A DNA stretch of 64,000 nucleotides from DASPJR01 sp035628505 (GTDB taxonomy: Bacteria; Planctomycetota; SZUA-567; H5-PLA8), in the NCBI GenBank assembly GCA_035628505.1, contig DASPJR010000117.1, positions 1 to 64,000 of the forward strand, in the 5' to 3' direction. Of this stretch, positions 35,912 through 45,298 are shown piece by piece. Made by a program: the position numbers and the translations under genes. How positions within the stretch are numbered: position 1 is the first letter of the stretch; the number at the start of each line of letters is the position of its first letter. Under the pieces are notes generated by a model, which was not told where the DNA came from, did no database searches, and saw only the letters and a program-made list of their open reading frames with translations.

Positions 35912-37249
35912 CTAAATGCCGCGAAGCCGCTCGAGATCCTGGAAATAATTGGGATAGGTTTTGGACACGCACGCCGGGTCCTTGATCACAATTCCCGGAC
36001 GTCCGAGGCCGACGAGCGACATCGCCATTGCCATGCGATGATCGTCGTAGGTCTCTATCTTTGCGTCGCGGTGCGGTCCTGGCTTGATATCCAGGTAATC
36101 TTCGCCCTCTTCGATCTCCGCGCCCATGCGGCGCAGTTCAGTCGCCAGCGCCTTCAGGCGGTCGGTCTCCTTAATGCGCAGATTGCCCACGTTGTTGATC
36201 GAGGAGGGCCCGTCGGCAAACAGGCACACTACCGCAAGCGTCAGAACGACGTCCGGCATGTCATTGAGATCGGCGTCGATCGCTTTGAGCGGCGTGCGCG
36301 GATCGCGTGAAACTTCAATGCCGCGATTGCCGGCCAGGAATCCCTTGCGGACGATACAGCCCATACGGCCGAGGACATCCGCGAAGTAGGCATCGCCCTG
36401 TGCCGAGTCGGCGCTGACATTTGTCACGCAGCAACGTCCGCCAAGAATGGCGGCGGCCGCGAGGAAATAACTGGCGGCCGTTGCGTCGCCTTCGACGTCG
36501 TAGGCTCCCGCCCGGTAGCGGGCGCCGAAAGTCGGCCTGTAGATGCGTTCACCTTCCGTGGCGGTGAGCACGCCGAAATCGGACATCGCCTTCAGCGTCA
36601 GCTCAACAAAAGGACGGGAAACGAACGTGCCGGTGACTTCGACAGTCATCATCTGCTTTGCGTACGGCGCAACCAGGAGCATGCCGCTGATGTACTGGCT
36701 GGAGCGCGAGCCATCGATCGCTGTCTTGCCCCCCGGCAGGCCACTGGCATCGACGATTACAGGCGGGCAGCCGTTATTGAACTCGCTCTGCGCTTTCACG
36801 CCCATCAGGCGCAGGCCCTGAAGCAGATCCTCAATGGGCCGCTCGCGCATGCGCGCTGTGCCGTCGAGCCGAAAACGACCATTGCCCAGCGCAACGAAGG
36901 CTGAAAGAAAGCGCATCACGGTTCCGGCAGCGCCGACGAAGATCTCGCCGCCGGCCGCGGGGATGCGGCCGCCTCCGCCCCAGATCTGGCAGGTTTTCGC
37001 GTTCCAATCAGGTTCTACGCGGAAGCCCAGCTTCTTCAGGGCCTCAGTCATGAAGTAGGTGTCATCGGAGCGCAGCACGCTTCCGAGCGTTACTTTGCCG
37101 TCCGCCAGCGCGCTCATGACGAGGTAACGGTTCGTGATGCTTTTTGAACCCGGCACTGCGATGTCGAAGTCAATCGGACGCTGCAGCGGAACGATCGGCA
37201 GCTCCGCCGGCAATGCCGGCGCCGTAGGGGCAGATGTTGGTGTGCTCAT
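35912..37249 (-). CDS. aroA: 3-phosphoshikimate 1-carboxyvinyltransferase (EPSP synthase)
   Basis: Sixth step of the shikimate pathway, joining shikimate-3-phosphate and phosphoenolpyruvate. 445 residues. Conserved parts are PGSKSITNRYLVMSALADG near the start, GAAGTVMRFL, RMRERPIEDLLQGL, GSRSSQYISGMLL, DLNDMPDVVLTLAV with the catalytic Asp, NLRIKETDRL and YDDHRMAMAMS. No clear ribosome site lies before the ATG. Confidence 0.94.
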   Translation of the reverse strand: MSTPTSAPTAPALPAELPIVPLQRPIDFDIAVPGSKSITNRYLVMSALADGKVTLGSVLRSDDTYFMTEALKKLGFRVEPDWNAKTCQIWGGGGRIPAAGGEIFVGAAGTVMRFLSAFVALGNGRFRLDGTARMRERPIEDLLQGLRLMGVKAQSEFNNGCPPVIVDASGLPGGKTAIDGSRSSQYISGMLLVAPYAKQMMTVEVTGTFVSRPFVELTLKAMSDFGVLTATEGERIYRPTFGARYRAGAYDVEGDATAASYFLAAAAILGGRCCVTNVSADSAQGDAYFADVLGRMGCIVRKGFLAGNRGIEVSRDPRTPLKAIDADLNDMPDVVLTLAVVCLFADGPSSINNVGNLRIKETDRLKALATELRRMGAEIEEGEDYLDIKPGPHRDAKIETYDDHRMAMAMSLVGLGRPGIVIKDPACVSKTYPNYFQDLERLRGI

Positions 37250-37343
37250 GCAAGCATATTACGGAAAACCGCCGGAGCGTGAAGAGAAGATCGCCCTGCG
37301 GCTCATTGCAGGCGTCGTACGCGGGCAGTAGAGTGTCCGCTTC

Positions 37344-38678
37344 ATGAAACGCGAGCCGAAAAACACGAAGGGCGCACGAAAGGATAAAGTACGCGAAACC
37401 GTCGTAGCACTCTATTCCGAAATAAGTATGGATTGGAAGAACGTCAGCGAACGCATCGCGGATGTTTTTCGGCGCGAAACGACCCTGGGGCCACGCGCGA
37501 GAGCACATGTCGTCCATGCGCTTCACGGCTTGATCACGCACGCGCGCCGAATCGATTTCGCGCTCGAGCATGCCGCCTCCCGCCGCAAGGCCGCCCCGCC
37601 GCACAGCGCCGACACGCGCTACGCGGTGTGGCAACTGATCAGCGGGCACGGCACGCTCGCAGACGCCGCTGAGCGCTTCCCGCAGATCAACTGGCAGGCT
37701 GTAGTGGACTCAGCGCATGCAGTGGCAGCCATTTCCGATCCCGTCCGGCGGCTGGCGATCGAGCACTCGCTTCCGGACTGGCTGGCGCAGCGTTTCCATC
37801 GTGATTTCAGAGAGGAAGCGTTTGCCCTCGCGGCGGCACTCAATGAACGCGGGCCGCAAACGGTGCGCGTGAACACATTAAAAACGTCGCGCGAGGAACT
37901 GCTGGCCGAGTTGAACAGGGAAACACAATCGGCCAGGCCGGCGGTGCTTTCATCGGCGGGAATCTATTTCGACCCGCCACGCGATGTGTTCAAAACGCCA
38001 GAATACGCCGAAGGGCTGATCGAAATTCAAGACGAAGGCAGCCAGCTGATTGCGGAGATTACAGCACCCGCGCCGGGATCGCTGGTGATCGATGCCTGCG
38101 CCGGAGCAGGCGGGAAAACGCTGGCGTTAGGCGCCTTGATGCAAGGACGCGGCCGGCTTATTGCGCTGGATATTAACGCCAGGCGCCTGGATGAACTGCG
38201 CCGCCGCTGCAGGCGCGCGGGGCTGTCGAATGTACAGGCTGTTCTTCTTCCGCGCGACGTGGATCAAGCCGGCTGGCCGGAGGAGATCAGAAAATTTATT
38301 GGAAAAGCGGACCGCGTTCTGGTCGACGCACCCTGCAGCGGTATCGGCGCGGTGCGGCGAAACCCGGAAGCGAAGTGGCGTCTCAGTGAGGAAGATTTAG
38401 CACGGTTCGCCACGCTGCAGCTTGCGATTGCGCGTCACGCGGCCGAACTGGTCAAGCCAGGTGGCCGGCTGATATACGCCACCTGTACGCTGCTGCGCGA
38501 AGAAAACGAGCAGATTATCGAGCAGCTCACAGGCTTGCACCCCGTGCCTCTCAAGGAGATTGTCGGTCGCGAACTGGCGGAAAAGATCGCCGATTCATCG
38601 GGAACGTGCATGAAGCTGCTGCCACACCGCACCAATACGGATGGTTTCTTTGCCGCGGTGTTGCGGCGGAAAAAATAA
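37344..38678 (+). CDS. rsmB: 16S rRNA (cytosine-C5) methyltransferase, RsmB-type
   Basis: 444 residues. The N-terminal half is a NusB-like helical RNA-binding region (to about 150). The C-terminal Rossmann methyltransferase has the SAM motif LVIDACAGAGGKTLAL, VDAPCSGIGAVRRNPEAKW, and ATCTLLREENEQII with the catalytic cysteine. It probably methylates C967 of 16S rRNA. A Cys in both PCSG and TCT motifs is the rule for RNA m5C enzymes. Confidence 0.9.
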   Translation: MKREPKNTKGARKDKVRETVVALYSEISMDWKNVSERIADVFRRETTLGPRARAHVVHALHGLITHARRIDFALEHAASRRKAAPPHSADTRYAVWQLISGHGTLADAAERFPQINWQAVVDSAHAVAAISDPVRRLAIEHSLPDWLAQRFHRDFREEAFALAAALNERGPQTVRVNTLKTSREELLAELNRETQSARPAVLSSAGIYFDPPRDVFKTPEYAEGLIEIQDEGSQLIAEITAPAPGSLVIDACAGAGGKTLALGALMQGRGRLIALDINARRLDELRRRCRRAGLSNVQAVLLPRDVDQAGWPEEIRKFIGKADRVLVDAPCSGIGAVRRNPEAKWRLSEEDLARFATLQLAIARHAAELVKPGGRLIYATCTLLREENEQIIEQLTGLHPVPLKEIVGRELAEKIADSSGTCMKLLPHRTNTDGFFAAVLRRKK

Positions 38679-38715
38679 TGCCGGAAAGCCGGCGCTGATA
38701 CGTAACCAGAGCGTG

Positions 38716-39039
38716 ATGAACTCCGTGCAACGAAAACGTGTCCATTTATCCACTGTGCTGGTCGTGCTGATGCTCGCCAGCGTGCTCGTGCTGCTGAATG
38801 TTACGGGCCGGCTGGACACCGCTCCTGTCGACGACGACTACTGCACCGTTGTGAAACGTGGCTGGCCGCTGTCGTACCATTACACGGTGTATCACCGCAC
38901 CGGTCGCTACACTGGCGTGCGCTGGTATTATGGCAGCCTCGCAAAGGACATCGCCCTGGCAGTCGTCGTTCTTGGTGCCGAAGGTGCTGCCTGGGAGTGG
39001 CTCATGCGCATGCGGGATCGCCGCGCCCACGGAGCCTAA
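38716..39039 (+). CDS. Small membrane protein, unknown
   Basis: 107 residues with two hydrophobic helices (VLVVLMLASVLVLLNVTG and IALAVVVLGAEGAAWEWLM) around a polar, Tyr-rich loop (YHYTVYHRTGRYTGVRWYYG). The end is basic. I do not recognise a family. The ATG at 38716 is chosen as the last start before the first helix; earlier in-frame starts overlap rsmB. Its stop overlaps the end of the convergent outer-membrane gene by 4 bp. Confidence 0.5.
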   Translation: MNSVQRKRVHLSTVLVVLMLASVLVLLNVTGRLDTAPVDDDYCTVVKRGWPLSYHYTVYHRTGRYTGVRWYYGSLAKDIALAVVVLGAEGAAWEWLMRMRDRRAHGA

Positions 39040-40397
39040 TGGTCGTGCGTATCATGGCTGTGCCCGCCGAGCAGCACCGTCCACTGCAGAAAGAACTCAT
39101 TCGCTGAATTGCCACTGAAGAATTCATGCCGCCCGGCTTCAAAACGCAGCAGACTGCTTTCGCTGAATCGATAGGTCGTGAACAGCGAATAGGTCTGCTC
39201 GTAGGTGCGGCGCGTTTCAACGGACGGATCGGTGTTCTGAAACGCATCCACGCGCGCGCCGAAAGACCAGTGGGTGTTGTAGAAATACTCGAGGTAGCTG
39301 TAGCCGCCGAAGCCGGATCGTGATTCCCGCTTTAGAATCGGATCGTCTCCAAGCTCGACCTCCGCCAGGTTGGTGATGAACCGCGTGCGTTGTTCGTTGC
39401 GCATCAGCTCGCTGCCCCAAACAAGACGCTTGTTGCGCCCATCGGGGCGCCAGCTGTAGAGGAGTTCCAGGTTGATCAGGTTGCGGCGAATCAGCTGATC
39501 CGGCACCTGCAAGGTGGAGACGCCGGCGCTGAAGGTGTGCGCGTCGCCAATGTCGAACGAACTCAGCGCTTTAAGCAGAAAGGTCAGTTCTGCGCCATTT
39601 CGCCGGTCGCCCGTCGCGTTGAGCAGGGGAAACTCCTCACCCACTTTATTAAACACACCGCCGGTGATCCGCAGCAGGTGACTAATCGGCAGCTCGGCCT
39701 GCACGTCTATGCCATCGGCAACACTCTCGCCACCGACGTAACGCTCCAGAGAGCCCGGGCGAGTGACGAACGGCAGATCATGTGTATGAAAGGAGGAGAA
39801 CCGGCCGACATCGGCAAAGACGCGTCCGCCGCGCACGCGCACAGGGGAAAGCGATGTCGTGACGACCGCCGCCTCCTCAAGTTCCATCGCCGCTTCGTCA
39901 TTCTCGTCGGAACTCGGGATCGCGTTGAGCACCATGAATGCTTTGAAATGCTTATCGATGGTGCCACTGAACGACAGCTGGGCTGAGCGCACGCTGAAAT
40001 CGTTGCCGGCGGGGCGATCTGTCTCAGACGCATCGCCGTCAAAATACCTGAACGCGGTATCGATCGCCGCCTCGACTTTGATCGTGGATTCGGCGGGCTT
40101 TCGCGAAGCTAGTTTAGTGGCATGCTCGACCTGGTATTCCATGTCCTCGATGCGCTCGAGAATGGCGGCGCCCGGACTGCTGCCGATGGAACGCTTTCCC
40201 ATGGAGAGTCCGATGATGCGGTTCTGCTCATCGATCTTCTGCTGCTGCTCGGCGATGATGCGCGCCTGCTGGTCCATGCGCGAGGTCAGCAGTTCCAGTT
40301 GTTTCTGCATGGTTCGCAAGAGTTCGCTTGAATCTTCCCCGCCGTGGGAAAGGAAAGAAAAGCACACCAGCACCGCGACGGCACAACAGTTCCGCAT
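39036..40397 (-). CDS. Outer-membrane beta-barrel protein with coiled-coil N terminus and His-rich end
   Basis: 453 residues. A signal peptide (MRNCCAVAVLVCFSFLSHGG) is followed by a coiled coil (about 25-65, LLRTMQKQLELLTSRMDQQ…), then a porin-like barrel of alternating beta strands to the C terminus, which ends FLQWTVLLGGHSHDTHDH. Strand patterns and the start of the barrel (VEAAIDTAFRYF) resemble outer-membrane proteins found beside zinc-uptake genes, which is a recollection. The His/Asp end could bind metal. AAGGAGAT precedes the ATG, and a 17-bp palindrome lies further upstream. Confidence 0.7.
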   Translation of the reverse strand: MRNCCAVAVLVCFSFLSHGGEDSSELLRTMQKQLELLTSRMDQQARIIAEQQQKIDEQNRIIGLSMGKRSIGSSPGAAILERIEDMEYQVEHATKLASRKPAESTIKVEAAIDTAFRYFDGDASETDRPAGNDFSVRSAQLSFSGTIDKHFKAFMVLNAIPSSDENDEAAMELEEAAVVTTSLSPVRVRGGRVFADVGRFSSFHTHDLPFVTRPGSLERYVGGESVADGIDVQAELPISHLLRITGGVFNKVGEEFPLLNATGDRRNGAELTFLLKALSSFDIGDAHTFSAGVSTLQVPDQLIRRNLINLELLYSWRPDGRNKRLVWGSELMRNEQRTRFITNLAEVELGDDPILKRESRSGFGGYSYLEYFYNTHWSFGARVDAFQNTDPSVETRRTYEQTYSLFTTYRFSESSLLRFEAGRHEFFSGNSANEFFLQWTVLLGGHSHDTHDH

Positions 40398-40419
40398 CTC
40401 TGATCTCCTTTTAATGCAA

Positions 40420-40436
40420 GTAATACTAAGTATTAC
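40420..40436 (-). promoter_or_regulatory. Perfect 17-bp palindrome, likely operator
   Basis: gtaatact-a-agtattac has perfect 8-bp arms around one base, 22 bp upstream of the outer-membrane protein start. A further half-site-like atactattg lies directly before it on the minus strand. Such AT-rich palindromes are typical targets of Fur-family repressors. With the metal-binding-looking tail of the gene product, a zinc or iron regulator is a reasonable guess. Confidence 0.55.
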
Positions 40437-40482
40437 AATAGTATCGAAGCAGACGCAAGTGCCGGATTCAATTGCCTTGCAC

Positions 40483-41808
40483 TTAGCGCTTGATCAGCTG
40501 CTCGCGTACATAACGCAGCGCGCTTTCGCGGTCGGTGAGAGACCCTTCGAGCTGGCGGTCTTCGACCTCGGTTAGAATTTTTTTGAATTCAGGGCCCGGT
40601 CGCAGTCCGAGTGCGATCAGATCGGCGCCGCTCAGCAGGGGAGAAGGCCGCAGCTCATCCGGCTTCTGCCGCGCGAGCTCTTCATGGCAGAAATCGTATA
40701 GCGACAGATCGCCATGCGAAGCGTTGCAATCGAGCTTGTGAAGCGTCAGATGTTCATCGAAATGCGGCATGCGCAGGAAACGCTTGAGCGTTGCCTTGCG
40801 CATGCGCGTGACATCCTTGAAGGCCATGTGCTGTCGCACGAGACTCGTCACGCGCTCGATTTCTTCGTTTGAATAGCGCAGCCTGCGCAGAATCTCTTCT
40901 GTCATCACCGCGCCGACACGTTCGTGTTCGTTAAAGCGGATGCGGTCGGTGATTTCGAACGTACGCGGCTTGCCGACATCATGCAGCAGAGCGCCGAGCG
41001 CCAAGGTAAGCGGCGCGTTCTCAAGCTGGCCCAGCAGCATGAGCGTATGCGTCCACACGTCGCCCTCTGGATGAAACTGCGGTGGCTGCGGCACGCCTTC
41101 GAGCGCGTCAATTTCCGGCAATATATGCTTCAGCAGCCGGGATTGCTTAAGCAGTTCGAACGCACGACGGGGATGCGGCCCCGTCAGCATGAGGCTCAGC
41201 TCGTCCCGGATCCGTTCAGCGCTGATCGACAGAATCTTTTCTGCGTTGTCTTTGATTGCGCCAAACGTCGCACCGTCGATTTCGAAGTCCAGCCGCGCCG
41301 CAAATCGAATCGCACGGAGCATGCGCAGGTGGTCCTCGGCAAAACGCCGCTTGGGATCGCCGATGGCCCGGATCAGCTTGCGTTCAAGGTCGCGCCGCCC
41401 GTCCACGTAATCCAGCACTTCATTCTTGAGGGGATCGAAAAGCAGCCCGTTGACGGTGAAATCGCGCCGCTTGACGTCTTCAACCTCGTCCGTGAAACAG
41501 ACCTGGTCTGGATGCCGGCCATCAGAATACGTTGTCTCGCCGCGAAACGTGGCAACCTCGACCTGCAGCGGAGCGTCGCCCGGACTGAGCACCCGCACAA
41601 CGCCAAAAGCAACGCCGACGGGAACGGTTCGGGAAAACAAGGCCATGATCTGTTCAGGGGTGGCCGAGGTGGCGACATCGTAATCTTTCGGCGCTTCGCC
41701 GCGCAGCATGTCGCGGACGCAGCCGCCAGCGAAGACGGCACGGAAGCCGGCCGAGGTGAGGCGCTGAACGATGGAGGTGGCAAATTCTCTGAGACGCTCG
41801 TTCGACAT
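40483..41808 (-). CDS. CCA-adding tRNA nucleotidyltransferase / poly(A) polymerase family
   Basis: 441 residues. The class II nucleotidyltransferase head has AGGCVRDMLRG and DYDVATSA with two metal-binding Asp. RRDFTVNGLLFDP and FAEDHLRMLRAIRFAARL follow. An HD-type hydrolase domain (LGALLHDVGKP) lies near residue 265-275. Domain order fits the bacterial CCA enzymes with HD domain; some members are poly(A) polymerases or A-adding only, which cannot be decided by eye. Confidence 0.88.
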   Translation of the reverse strand: MSNERLREFATSIVQRLTSAGFRAVFAGGCVRDMLRGEAPKDYDVATSATPEQIMALFSRTVPVGVAFGVVRVLSPGDAPLQVEVATFRGETTYSDGRHPDQVCFTDEVEDVKRRDFTVNGLLFDPLKNEVLDYVDGRRDLERKLIRAIGDPKRRFAEDHLRMLRAIRFAARLDFEIDGATFGAIKDNAEKILSISAERIRDELSLMLTGPHPRRAFELLKQSRLLKHILPEIDALEGVPQPPQFHPEGDVWTHTLMLLGQLENAPLTLALGALLHDVGKPRTFEITDRIRFNEHERVGAVMTEEILRRLRYSNEEIERVTSLVRQHMAFKDVTRMRKATLKRFLRMPHFDEHLTLHKLDCNASHGDLSLYDFCHEELARQKPDELRPSPLLSGADLIALGLRPGPEFKKILTEVEDRQLEGSLTDRESALRYVREQLIKR

Positions 41809-41887
41809 GGCTGAAATAGTACCACCGCCCGATGCAAAGTGCCAAAGGAGCCACTACCCAGTCACTGCACGGGTGCAACAGACTTAT

Positions 41888-41902
41888 CAAAATACCATTT
41901 TG
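41888..41902. promoter_or_regulatory. Inverted repeat between the nucleotidyltransferase and sigma-factor genes
   Basis: caaaat-acc-attttg, 6-bp perfect arms around 3 bases, in the 157-bp gap between the two divergent genes. It may be an operator; no regulator is identified. Confidence 0.25.
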
Positions 41903-41965
41903 CTGATGACGGGCACAACTTCTGTTGGTTAAATTGCTTAAAGGCCTCTTTTTTAGGAAACATGG

Positions 41966-42679
41966 GTGAACCTTTCAGAGAACTCGCACGTAGATAGCAG
42001 CAGGGACCGGAGGGGAACTGTGACGGTTGCCGCTGCATCCATACCTGGACCGAGCTTCATCGCGGGGCTGAGTCCGGCACGTGCCAGGAAGCAGGTGGAA
42101 GTTGTCGAGCCTGCCGACGAGGCGCTTTTTGAGCAGTCTCTGAATGGAGACCGCGAGGCGCTCGGCCGTCTGATATCGCGCTACGAAAAAAGCCTCTTCG
42201 GTCTGCTTGTGAAGATGACCAATGGCGACCGGCATCGCGCCGATGATCTGTTCCAGGAAACTTTTCTGCATGCGATGCGCGCGGCGGCTACGTTCAACCG
42301 GAAAATGAATTTCAAGCCGTGGATCACGGCCATCGCGGTGAACCTCATTCGCGACGATGCGCGCAAGCGCAAAGTCCGGGGTGAAGTAACCCTGGACGGA
42401 TCGACGGCCGATGAAGAAGCGCCGCGTGTGGCTGAACCGGTCGCTGCGGGGGAGAACCCGGGCGAAAGTGCTGAACGGCGCGACGAAGAAGCGTACCTGC
42501 GCCGAGCACTGCAGAAGCTGACCTTGCTGGAGCGGGAAGTAGTGCTGTTGCATTTTTACAATGGCATGACGCTGGCGGAATCCGCGCAGGTCCTGGGTGT
42601 GCCCCTGGGCACGGTCAAGAGCCGCCTGCATGCGGCACTCAGCCGGCTGAACACACTGCTCGAGCACCGCCAGGAATAG
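41966..42679 (+). CDS. ECF-type RNA polymerase sigma factor
   Basis: 237 residues. Region 2 is EALGRLISRYEKSLFGLLVKM… DLFQETFLHAMRAAATF (about 55-110), with KPWITAIAVNLIRDDARKRK at the end of region 2. Region 4 (EREVVLLHFYNGMTLAESAQVLGVPLGTVKSRLHAALSRL) is a clear helix-turn-helix near the C terminus. A 50-residue N-terminal extension precedes region 2. It starts with GTG. The membrane protein 64 bp downstream may act with it. Confidence 0.9.
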   Translation: MNLSENSHVDSSRDRRGTVTVAAASIPGPSFIAGLSPARARKQVEVVEPADEALFEQSLNGDREALGRLISRYEKSLFGLLVKMTNGDRHRADDLFQETFLHAMRAAATFNRKMNFKPWITAIAVNLIRDDARKRKVRGEVTLDGSTADEEAPRVAEPVAAGENPGESAERRDEEAYLRRALQKLTLLEREVVLLHFYNGMTLAESAQVLGVPLGTVKSRLHAALSRLNTLLEHRQE

Positions 42680-42743
42680 CACTAAGAAATGAGCATCCGG
42701 GAACGACATCAAAGAAGAGCATGGTAGTAAAGGAGTTTGGGCC

Positions 42744-43205
42744 ATGACAGAGCGCGAAAAGGACGAGATCACCGATCACGAGCTGGCGCGCGTCGGCGAG
42801 TCGCTCGCGAGATTGTCTCCTGAAAAGCCGCCGCACGATCTGGTGGCCCGCACACTGGAGCGGATCTCCCAGGAGTACAAGCCCGTAAAGCGCGTGTTCT
42901 TCCTGCTGCGGCCGATCACCCATCCGCTCGCCCGCCTGGCGGCGGCTGCCACGATCATCCTGACGCTCAGCCCGCTGACTGACATCACGGTCGCCGATCA
43001 CCTGGGCAGCAACATCGAATCGCGTATTATTGGCCGGCACGCTACCGACCGCATCGAGCTTTTCGTTGATAAGCTGCTGGTGCGCAATGGAGCTCCCGCG
43101 TACACGCAGGAAGATCTCGACGCGGTCATCGGCATTCCACGCCCGGTCTTCATGCCCGTCCGGCAGCGTGGCTCCGGCCAGACCGTAAAAAACAGTCAGA
43201 TCTGA
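42744..43205 (+). CDS. Small membrane protein, possible anti-sigma partner
   Basis: 153 residues. The N-terminal half is charged and cytoplasmic (about 1-60), then one membrane helix (LARLAAAATIILTLSPLTDI, about 63-85), then an outer part with no known motif. Its position behind the sigma factor suggests an anti-sigma role. It lacks the HxxxCxxC zinc motif of classical ZAS proteins, so this is only context. Confidence 0.5.
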   Translation: MTEREKDEITDHELARVGESLARLSPEKPPHDLVARTLERISQEYKPVKRVFFLLRPITHPLARLAAAATIILTLSPLTDITVADHLGSNIESRIIGRHATDRIELFVDKLLVRNGAPAYTQEDLDAVIGIPRPVFMPVRQRGSGQTVKNSQI

Positions 43206-43232
43206 TCGACAGAGGCCTTAGCAGCACCCGTT

Positions 43233-43261
43233 GCGGCGTGATTTTCTCACGCCGCTTTTTT
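43233..43261 (+). terminator. Terminator after the sigma-factor operon
   Basis: gcggcgtga/tcacgccgc, a 9-bp perfect stem with a ttttc loop, followed by a T-run, 28 bp after the stop of the small membrane protein. Confidence 0.85.
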
Positions 43262-45101
43262 ACGCGTGAATCAGCAGCGGGATGCTCTGAGGCAGGTAAT
43301 TGATAACTTCCTGCAGAACGTCGCCTTTGAGCGTTTTCCAGAGCGCACCGCGTTGAGAGACGCCCATCAGCACCGCGTCGACTCCCAGGGTTGCCGCGTG
43401 ATCGAGGATGAGTTCGGCCGGCGAATCGTGTACGGCGTAGAGCGGCACCATGGGTACGCCTGCCGCATCGCACAGCTTACGCGCCTCGGCGAAGATCTTC
43501 TGCGCCTCCGGATCATTCGCCAGCGTCATGCTTTCAGCGCCAACTTTCTTGCCGCGTTCACGGAATGCGAGCGCGATTTCGCGTACAAACAAGACGAATA
43601 GCGCCGCCTTCTTGTCCTTCGCATAGCTGACGGCAAACTTGAACAGCTTGGGATGCCCGCGCGTAGGCACCAGCAGGCGCGGCATGGAAAGCGGAATAGC
43701 CGCATGCGGCTCGTGTTCGGCCGCAGGCTTGGGCGCTTCAGCCGCTTCCGCCGGTGCAGGCGCGGCGGCAGGCTTGGGCCTTGGTCGGGCTGCCTGGCGA
43801 GCCAGCAGTCCGGCGCCGAGCATCAGCGCAGCGAACAGCAGCGCTTCAAGCTTCTGAATGGCAATCGTCACCTCGATGCCGGCAACCAGTACGCCGACGC
43901 CGATCAACGCCGTTCTTTCCCACTTGGCAAATTCCAGATTGAAATTCGTGCCGCAGGCCAGCAGGTTAATCATGATGGCGCCGACGACGCCGATGGCGTA
44001 AAGCCCCGCAAGGACTTCTGTATTGGCTCCGACGATCAGCAGCACGGTTGTCGGTACCACCGTGGCAAAGAGCAGTCCTACCCAGGGTACGCCGAACTGG
44101 TTGAGCTTCGTAAAGACGTTCGGCAGCTCTTTGTCGCGCGCCAGAAGGTAGGTGACGCTGACCATGCCCCCGATTGCAGTATTCGTGGCCGACAGCAGCA
44201 GTAATCCAAAAAACACGGACGAAATTGAGGCAAACCACGGGGCGACATAATGCGCCGCCAGCAGCTTGACCATATGATCGCGCAGATCCGCTCGTTCAGC
44301 CTCGGGAATTACATTGCCGCTCGCGTCGATCAGCTGTGCCGGATCGCCCACGGCCTTGACGTCCATGAGTTGGGGCAGGGAGTTCATGGCGTACGCCATC
44401 ACAAGGTTGAGAAGGACCACTTCGGCGAGCACGATCAGGATCGCTTTGCGTGCGTTCTTGGCAACGGGCTCGGCCATAATGCCCGTCATATTCGCAATCG
44501 CCTCAACGCCCGAGAGGGCCAGAATGACGTTTACGAAATGGCCCCACTGATGACCGACGCTCTCCTGCGGCGCCTGGATCAGCGGGCTGCCGGATTTTGC
44601 GAAGCAGAAGATGCCAATAATAAGGAAGAAGAGGGCAGACAGCACCCCGACGACCAGCGCCAGAACGCCGACGCGGCGCGGGCCAACTACGTTGATGGCT
44701 CCCAGCGCAACAATGGCAATGAGTGCCAGAACCCAGGCGACATTAGCGTCCACGCTGTGCGGCAGCATGTAGCGGAAGCCCTCGTACGCGCTTAGCGCCG
44801 CCGTGACCGTGTAATCTGCAATCAAGAGAAGTGCGCCAATGACGCCCAGCGTCGCTGAGCGCTGCTTGGCTGCGGAGTAAACGCCGCCACCGTCCGGAAA
44901 GTGCGCACAGATAATCGTGTACGCCAACCCGACGAGCGTTACCAGAAGACACATCGCCGCGACGTACCAGAACGAAGCATGGCCTGACATGACGAAGGCC
45001 AGGCCGAGCACGTAAAGCCGCGAAGTGCCCCAATCACCGAAGAGTAACCCCGCTGCGTGGTACCACCGCAATTCACGAGGCCGTTCACTGATGCTGTGCA
45101 A
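43260..45101 (-). CDS. KimA-like potassium transporter (APC permease with C-terminal USP domain)
   Basis: 613 residues. About twelve helices of the APC superfamily cover residues 1-430. HFPDGGGVYSAAK, DYTVTAALSAYEGFRYM, LSGVEAIANMTG and SATNTAIGGMVSVTYLLARDKELP match positions of KimA from Bacillus subtilis as I recall them. A Pro/Ala linker leads to a universal-stress-protein domain (about 473-613, RLLVPTRGHPKL… and MGVSQRGALWKTLKGDV). KimA proteins import potassium and are shut down by c-di-AMP. A c-di-AMP riboswitch lies in its leader, which strongly supports this role over amino-acid transport. It starts with TTG behind AGGAG. Confidence 0.82.
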   Translation of the reverse strand: MHSISERPRELRWYHAAGLLFGDWGTSRLYVLGLAFVMSGHASFWYVAAMCLLVTLVGLAYTIICAHFPDGGGVYSAAKQRSATLGVIGALLLIADYTVTAALSAYEGFRYMLPHSVDANVAWVLALIAIVALGAINVVGPRRVGVLALVVGVLSALFFLIIGIFCFAKSGSPLIQAPQESVGHQWGHFVNVILALSGVEAIANMTGIMAEPVAKNARKAILIVLAEVVLLNLVMAYAMNSLPQLMDVKAVGDPAQLIDASGNVIPEAERADLRDHMVKLLAAHYVAPWFASISSVFFGLLLLSATNTAIGGMVSVTYLLARDKELPNVFTKLNQFGVPWVGLLFATVVPTTVLLIVGANTEVLAGLYAIGVVGAIMINLLACGTNFNLEFAKWERTALIGVGVLVAGIEVTIAIQKLEALLFAALMLGAGLLARQAARPRPKPAAAPAPAEAAEAPKPAAEHEPHAAIPLSMPRLLVPTRGHPKLFKFAVSYAKDKKAALFVLFVREIALAFRERGKKVGAESMTLANDPEAQKIFAEARKLCDAAGVPMVPLYAVHDSPAELILDHAATLGVDAVLMGVSQRGALWKTLKGDVLQEVINYLPQSIPLLIHA

Positions 45102-45136
45102 GTCGAAACACTCCTAAACCCAGCTCACGTTTCGCC

Positions 45137-45157
45137 GGTCAAAAATGAACTTTGACC
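45137..45157 (-). other. Hairpin in the transporter leader near the ribosome site
   Basis: ggtcaaa and tttgacc form a 7-bp stem with a 7-base loop, about 36 bases upstream of the start codon on the minus strand. No T-run follows. It could be part of the riboswitch expression platform, but this is a guess. Confidence 0.3.
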
Positions 45158-45298
45158 TGTAACGCCACACACAACAATCCGCCTCAGCGCTCCCTCAACG
45201 TACAGGAGAACGGAAGAACAACTGGGGCTGTTGAGTATGATGGGAAATCCCGAGCGTCAAAGATGGGGCGTGAACGATTGCCGGACGCCCTGAATAAT

